A DNA stretch of 6,121 nt from a candidate division TA06 bacterium DG_78 (GTDB taxonomy: Bacteria; Hydrothermota; Tepidihabitantia; SM23-42): assembly GCA_001303225.1 (NCBI GenBank), contig LJNI01000136.1, forward strand, positions 1-6,121, read 5' to 3'. Of the stretch, positions 4,001 to 6,121 are shown in pieces. The notes below the pieces were generated by a model. It was not told the origin of the DNA. It saw only the letters and a list, made by a program, of their open reading frames with translations, and made no database searches. A program made the translations under genes and the position numbers. Position 1 is the stretch's first letter; every line of letters begins with the position of its first letter.

Positions 4001-6121
4001 TGCCAGCATCGCGTATTATTCCGGCACATGTCTCCGTATTGGGTGCACAGTTTTCTTGGATTGTAAGATTATCAATTATGTGATCCGGCACTTCAAAGAT
4101 ATAATCAGTAGATCCCCATAATTCTATCGCTCCGTTAGATGTTCCATTGTCCTGTATGACAGAATTAACGAATTTTATTTTAATACCATAAATTGCTGCA
4201 CCAAATCTGCCCGCCGAATTTCGAGTGAATAAACAGTCCCGAATTTCCACTCGCATAGGCTCTATCCAGCTACCACTACCACCAACTGTATCTATCGCAC
4301 CCCCATCATGTTCTGCATAATTGTCAGTGAATGTGCAACCAATTAACCTCGCACTACCGTATAATCCTCCGCCATATGGGGCTGAGTTGTTAGTGAAGAT
4401 ACAATCCTTTATTGTAGGTGAACCGGTTGAACTGTGTATTCCTGCACCTGCACCAGTATCGCCCGTAGTAGCTCCAGTGACAAAGAACTTATCAAGGCAA
4501 TTGCCTCCCGTGATAGTAAAGCCTTCCACCAATGCTGTGTTGTCCGTGTATTCTGCTGTTACAACGTGGAAGCTATTGTCTTTCCGTGATTGGTGATACC
4601 AATTTCCTGCATCATTTTCAGAAAGGTCTCCGCTTAAAATAGTAGTAAATTCTTCTATGTTCCGGCTTTCAGGAGAAAAACGTTCTTCATGTCCGATACC
4701 TGCGTAGCCACCCTTTATAGTCAGATTGTTCTTATTCAATTGGAAAGTGGCATGTCGATCACCTAAGATTACACTATCTCCTTGGTCCGGTCTGTAGATG
4801 CCAGCGGCCACTCGAATCTCATCTCCGTACTTTGCCGCATGCAGGGCATCCTGGAGTGAATTGAGTGCATTTTCCCAGGAAGAACCATCTCCTCCAGAAT
4901 TGGCATCATCGTCCACGAAGAAGACTCTGTGGGGAGGGGCAGGTTCTTGACCATATTCAGGGGGTATTGGATCGTACAATAAATTAACAACAGGACTATT
5001 CTCTCTAATCATCGGTATGTAGATGTGGTAAGCGTCGTAGTTCAAAGGATTATACTCTAAAATCAATGTAATTAAATTTGTGAATCCGGACAATGCAGAA
5101 ATGTCGCTGATTTGATTACCTTCCAATTGAAGATGGGTTAAGCCCGTTAGTCCTTCCAGAGCAGAGATGTCTGTGATCTGATTATAAGCAAGTAATAACT
5201 GGGTCAGGTTAGTCAATCCAGCAAGGGCAGAGATGTCCGTAACCCTATAATTGCTATGGAGAGAAAGATAGGTCAGGTTAGTCAGTCCTACCAGAGCAGA
5301 GATATCTGTGATCTGATTAAGGGTGAGGTTCAGAAGGTCCAAGTTAGTCAGCGCTGCCAAAGCAGAGATATCTTTGATCTGATTACCGCAGAGAACCAGA
5401 TAGGTTAGGTTAGTCAATCCAGCCAGAGTAGAGATATCTGTGATCTGATTATCGCTGAGATTTAGATAGGTAAGACGAGTCAGTCCAGCAAGTGCAGAGA
5501 TGTCTGTGATCTGATTTTCGCCGAAATCAAGAACAGTCAAGCGAGTCAGTCCAGCCAGAGCAGAGATGTCAGTGATCCTATTATTTCCAAGAAGATTAAG
5601 ATAGGTTAGGTTAGTCATTCCTGCTAGAGCAGAGATGTCAGCTATCTGATTACCACGGGGATAAAAATTGCGGAGATTAAGATAGGTTAGGTTAGTCAGT
5701 CCAGCCAGAGCAGAGATGTCTGTGATCTGATTATCATCAAGATATAACTCGGTCAGGTCAGTTAGTTCAGCCAGCGCAGAGATGTCAGTGATTTGATTAT
5801 GACCGAGGTTAAGAATAGTCAAGCTTGTCAAACTAGTCAGGGCAGAGATGTCAGTTATCCTATTTCTAGCTAACAAAAGTGTATGAAGGTTAATCGCATG
5901 TTCTAATCCTGTGAGTTTAATAATTCCTCTATCAGAAGCACTTAGTGATACTAGGTCCAACATATCTGAAAGTGTCGGATCAGAGATACCTAATTTATTC
6001 TCCACGGCAGCCTTCAGCCCGAGATCCTCGAAATGGACCGGCTCTTCGGCTTCATCTGCACTCACTTTAGGAGAAGCCAAAATATTCATACCTATTAAAT
6101 AGACAACAAAGATGAATAATG
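1008..6121 (-). CDS. Giant secreted mosaic protein: LRR array, parallel beta-helix, dockerin-like segment, propeller-like C-terminus (5' partial)
   Basis: At least 1703 codons are open from the right window edge to a TAG at 1010-1008. The first in-window ATG (6089) is probably not the start: the frame stays open upstream and encodes a hydrophobic stretch (LFIFVVYLIG) running into MNILASPKVSA, a typical signal peptide core, so the start lies outside the window. Numbering from the 6089 Met: LRR cap 17-54; 13 LRRs 55-348; linker 349-388; beta-helix region with polymorphic GG/NN(S/T) turns 389-880; less regular beta-rich segment 881-1084; beta-sandwich-like segment 1085-1217; Cys-rich dockerin/EF-hand-like segment 1220-1280; propeller-like region 1284-1693. 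These parts are known from extracellular adhesins and polysaccharide-associated proteins. No catalytic motif, sortase motif, PEP-CTERM tail or C-terminal transmembrane helix is visible, so the role (adhesion, glycan binding or cell-surface scaffold) is inferred. The next gene starts 4 bases after the stop. Confidence 0.9.
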   Translation of the reverse strand, partial: LFIFVVYLIGMNILASPKVSADEAEEPVHFEDLGLKAAVENKLGISDPTLSDMLDLVSLSASDRGIIKLTGLEHAINLHTLLLARNRITDISALTSLTSLTILNLGHNQITDISALAELTDLTELYLDDNQITDISALAGLTNLTYLNLRNFYPRGNQIADISALAGMTNLTYLNLLGNNRITDISALAGLTRLTVLDFGENQITDISALAGLTRLTYLNLSDNQITDISTLAGLTNLTYLVLCGNQIKDISALAALTNLDLLNLTLNQITDISALVGLTNLTYLSLHSNYRVTDISALAGLTNLTQLLLAYNQITDISALEGLTGLTHLQLEGNQISDISALSGFTNLITLILEYNPLNYDAYHIYIPMIRENSPVVNLLYDPIPPEYGQEPAPPHRVFFVDDDANSGGDGSSWENALNSLQDALHAAKYGDEIRVAAGIYRPDQGDSVILGDRHATFQLNKNNLTIKGGYAGIGHEERFSPESRNIEEFTTILSGDLSENDAGNWYHQSRKDNSFHVVTAEYTDNTALVEGFTITGGNCLDKFFVTGATTGDTGAGAGIHSSTGSPTIKDCIFTNNSAPYGGGLYGSARLIGCTFTDNYAEHDGGAIDTVGGSGSWIEPMRVEIRDCLFTRNSAGRFGAAIYGIKIKFVNSVIQDNGTSNGAIELWGSTDYIFEVPDHIIDNLTIQENCAPNTETCAGIIRDAGIKLEGDLNVTSGTLYIFDSFFDGQGKICLGQEVLFRISDTMRKIHWEQCPTITLVDIDGPGNIQVDASQRLIVGGNAIIDLHRQPEDSCENSLGGRINIDGELVLQDEATIRNSTICVNQASIEDKSSIQNNNISLLEANAGYGGQFFVQDSVSVIGNYIRSEGDRYLDLDPDPNNRNIHLSDNTIVVIIKEGRPVRQGTLLELRAKDYDAGTATNPNGSSGAYRVENSVGFTEDPSENWVLEKLILEDNAKLNLTNRQGFRYQDPLDPLPETVYVKDLVMGPNSVLNTALQTMYYKQLTDPNGTELPRNPDDPEAPLPNGARFTDIPLLGFSLGIIAMNDQTEFDVRVRKRLTAPEDDYKQPQHPNEPIYIGSIERIDSEKNPSVPAYTGGIMEMRTQAEGKHSASSVAAKGAFARAGDEDINIQFEYLFPENVTGDAILVVYLSDNPEVGHESRVPIAMVQPPNPGRPGSIESNRFAVFSAVVPHADLNFCRGTYVELELHGKDAQCWVDNWDPQIYCVAYCGDFNADTEIDPCDYFLLLAEFGLTNPLGANKACLDMVSDGCIGIDDLFIWDAASEIRCLCPREDSETSLTSVVSNNGYSNLAASRGRYLEMEENADLILFGKRGMGLSRPDGYIYSISQDGKCQQNASTSGTGRLVADKSDQTYQIHHNKGLLCMDDPRKNINQSIDHDKGVSVGFNGSYQSGVPLLDAVFHPDDPSIVYVVPVLAEDSEGTKYKAAAKLKLTSESISGSNYSVETTYGPDPTENLNQNITILSNNIRNQLLEPDLQHLKEIEIDSRGEYLYVLSSCLQNENNWILIYDQDTGELNGCVNLSDPRDTWPDINMPTAMVVSSINNRVYLSSSERPDDESGDLIVKVYSFSIRRESQVESGPTIQLEFDRVIEIPWPAPDENVLKRFAGLYEPDRYVSQITSMTEAPDGTLYIVGFTAPRFKEEVWKGEPAFFTQSMLTTINPDTYAYANYKLSDVELPLSVIWK
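1011..2240 (-). other. C-terminal propeller-like region of the giant protein
   Basis: Residues 1284-1693. Blade-like strand phrases recur: PDGYIYSISQDG (1330-1341), LLDAVFHPDDPSIVYVVPV (1406-1424), IEIDSRGEYLYVLSS (1492-1506) followed by WILIYDQDTGEL, AMVVSSINNRVYLSSS (1546-1561), and SMTEAPDGTLYIVGFT (1630-1645). The 'xxDxxGxLYVx' rhythm is that of SMP-30/YVTN/NHL-type beta-propellers, but the spacing is irregular and I cannot assign a named family or count blades reliably. The region ends in LPLSVIWK with no anchor. It may bind a ligand or another surface component; this is inference. Confidence 0.45.
2250..2432 (-). other. Dockerin type I/EF-hand-like calcium-binding segment
   Basis: Residues 1220-1280. 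The first loop, D1222-F-N1224-A-D1226-T-E-I-D1230-P-C-D1233, fits the D-x-N-x-D-x-x-x-D-x-x-D calcium loop. A second, degenerate loop about 33 residues later has D1255, D1259 and D1266, but V and G at positions 3 and 9. The helix after loop 1 (YFLLLAEFGL) and the stretch after loop 2 (LFIWDA) match the dockerin duplication. Cysteines cluster in and around it (C1216, C1220, C1232, C1253, C1261, C1278, C1280), suggesting disulfide stabilisation. Dockerins usually sit at protein ends; here about 410 residues follow. No cohesin is visible in the window, so the segment may be a calcium-stabilised linker rather than a cellulosome dockerin. Confidence 0.7.
2439..2837 (-). other. Predicted beta-sandwich-like segment preceding the dockerin-like region
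   Basis: Residues about 1085-1217: alternating strands (INIQFEYLFPE, DAILVVYLSDNPE, SNRFAVFSAVVP, TYVELELHG) closing on CWVDNWDP. A terminal 'DN' after a strand is common in jelly-roll carbohydrate-binding or anchor-type domains. The segment sits directly before the Cys-rich dockerin-like motif. From memory, wording close to MRTQAEG..SSVAAKGAFARAG and GRPGSI..N.FAVF recurs in other planctomycete secreted proteins; this needs a search. The fold assignment is inference. Confidence 0.4.
3450..4925 (-). other. Right-handed parallel beta-helix (pectin-lyase-like fold) region of the giant protein
   Basis: Residues about 389-880. It opens with a VDDDANSGGDGSSW entry followed by LQDALHAAKYGDEIRVAAGIY, a conserved start of bacterial secreted beta-helix proteins in which a 'DGSSW..A..LQdAL..A..GDeI.VA.G.Y' segment precedes the helix. 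Coils then follow with the usual turns: FTITGGN, CIFTNNSAPYGGGL, CTFTDNYAEHDGGAI, CLFTRNSAGRFGAAI. After about residue 650 the coils become less regular (LEGDLNVTSGTLYIFDS, GNIQVDASQRLIVGGNAIIDL, GELVLQDEATIRNSTI) but keep a strand-turn rhythm. No lyase or hydrolase catalytic residues can be assigned, so this is more likely a structural or binding scaffold than an enzyme. Confidence 0.75.
5046..5858 (-). repeat. Tandem 66-bp LRR-coding repeats (12 units, ITDISAL type)
   Basis: Twelve consecutive in-frame units encode the 22-residue internalin-like pattern (I/V)xDIS(A/T)LxxLTxLxxLxLxxNx at residues 78-348 of the large protein; one further, more diverged LRR (residues 55-77) precedes them. Nine units are exactly 22 residues. 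Unit 3 is 27 residues (extra RNFYPRG-type loop), and units 4 and 9 are 23 residues, ending NNR and NYR. The repetition is also strong in DNA: the plus-strand 20-mer gcagagatgtctgtgatctg occurs exactly at 5161, 5494 and 5710, and single-mismatch forms occur in other units. Spacings equal whole multiples of 66 plus the insertions. Such arrays form a curved solenoid used for protein or glycan binding; here the units look recently expanded or homogenised. Confidence 0.92.
6057..6121 (-). other. Signal peptide (partial) of the giant protein
   Basis: Reading the large frame upstream of the ATG at 6089 gives TTA TTC ATC TTT GTT GTC TAT TTA ATA GGT, i.e. LFIFVVYLIG, then MNILASPKVSA followed by the acidic DEAEE. 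This is a hydrophobic core followed by a small-x-small cleavage site, most plausibly after VSA (residues 9-11), with ILA (3-5) as an alternative. The positively charged n-region and start codon lie beyond 6121. The only SD-like bases upstream of the 6089 ATG (AGG at 6093-6091) are too close to serve it, which supports an upstream start. Confidence 0.75.

Noticed and set aside
2541..4596. Several plus-strand and alternate-frame open stretches (e.g. 2541-2864, 3612-3962, 4321-4596)
   Set aside because: They lie opposite the large gene, encode no recognisable motif, and the minus-strand frame is continuous with clear domains, so they are shadows.
3450..4925. Beta-helix region as a polysaccharide lyase or pectate lyase enzyme
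   Set aside because: The fold type is plausible, but no conserved catalytic Arg/Lys/Asp arrangement could be identified; the sequence fits a structural or adhesin-like helix better.
5046..5858. Regularly spaced 66-bp repeats resembling a CRISPR array
   Set aside because: The repeats are in frame, encode the LRR consensus throughout, and lack unique spacers; the variable positions are the solvent-exposed LRR residues.

Overview
The window reads almost entirely on the minus strand and carries three things, in transcription order: a very large secreted multi-domain protein (6121 down to 1008, its true start beyond the right edge), a prepilin-type (pseudopilin-like) protein whose start lies 4 bases after the stop of the large gene (1003 down to 200), and the decayed tail of a tetratricopeptide-repeat (TPR) gene (about 158 down to 1, running off the left edge). 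I see no tRNA, rRNA, CRISPR array, insertion sequence or convincing terminator or promoter.

The protein styles point to Planctomycetota, most likely an anaerobic Phycisphaerae/Sedimentisphaerales-like lineage, probably from a metagenome. The clues are a FTLIELLVV prepilin with a C-terminal H-x8-DG(H)V motif and an LKCPSD motif; a choice-of-anchor/parallel beta-helix cassette introduced by a 'VDDDANSGGDGSSWENAL' style segment; a 'CGDFNADTEIDPCD' dockerin-like/EF-hand segment; and a TPR tail of the 'TLESWNNLVELYEA' type. This assignment rests on remembered family style, not on a search.

The large protein is a mosaic. From N to C terminus it has a signal peptide, an internalin-like leucine-rich-repeat (LRR) cap and array (13 repeats, 12 with the DIS(A/T)L core), a right-handed parallel beta-helix region, a less regular beta-rich region, a beta-sandwich-like segment, a Cys-rich dockerin/EF-hand-like segment, and a roughly 400-residue C-terminal region with propeller-like strands. 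It looks like an exported adhesion or substrate-binding protein; no catalytic centre is recognisable.

The tight junction with the prepilin gene suggests co-translation and perhaps a functional pairing (surface display or secretion through a type II secretion/type IV pilus-like apparatus). The TPR remnant has two in-frame stops and appears to be a pseudogene left at the downstream edge of this unit, so the boundary near 140-200 may be a rearrangement junction.
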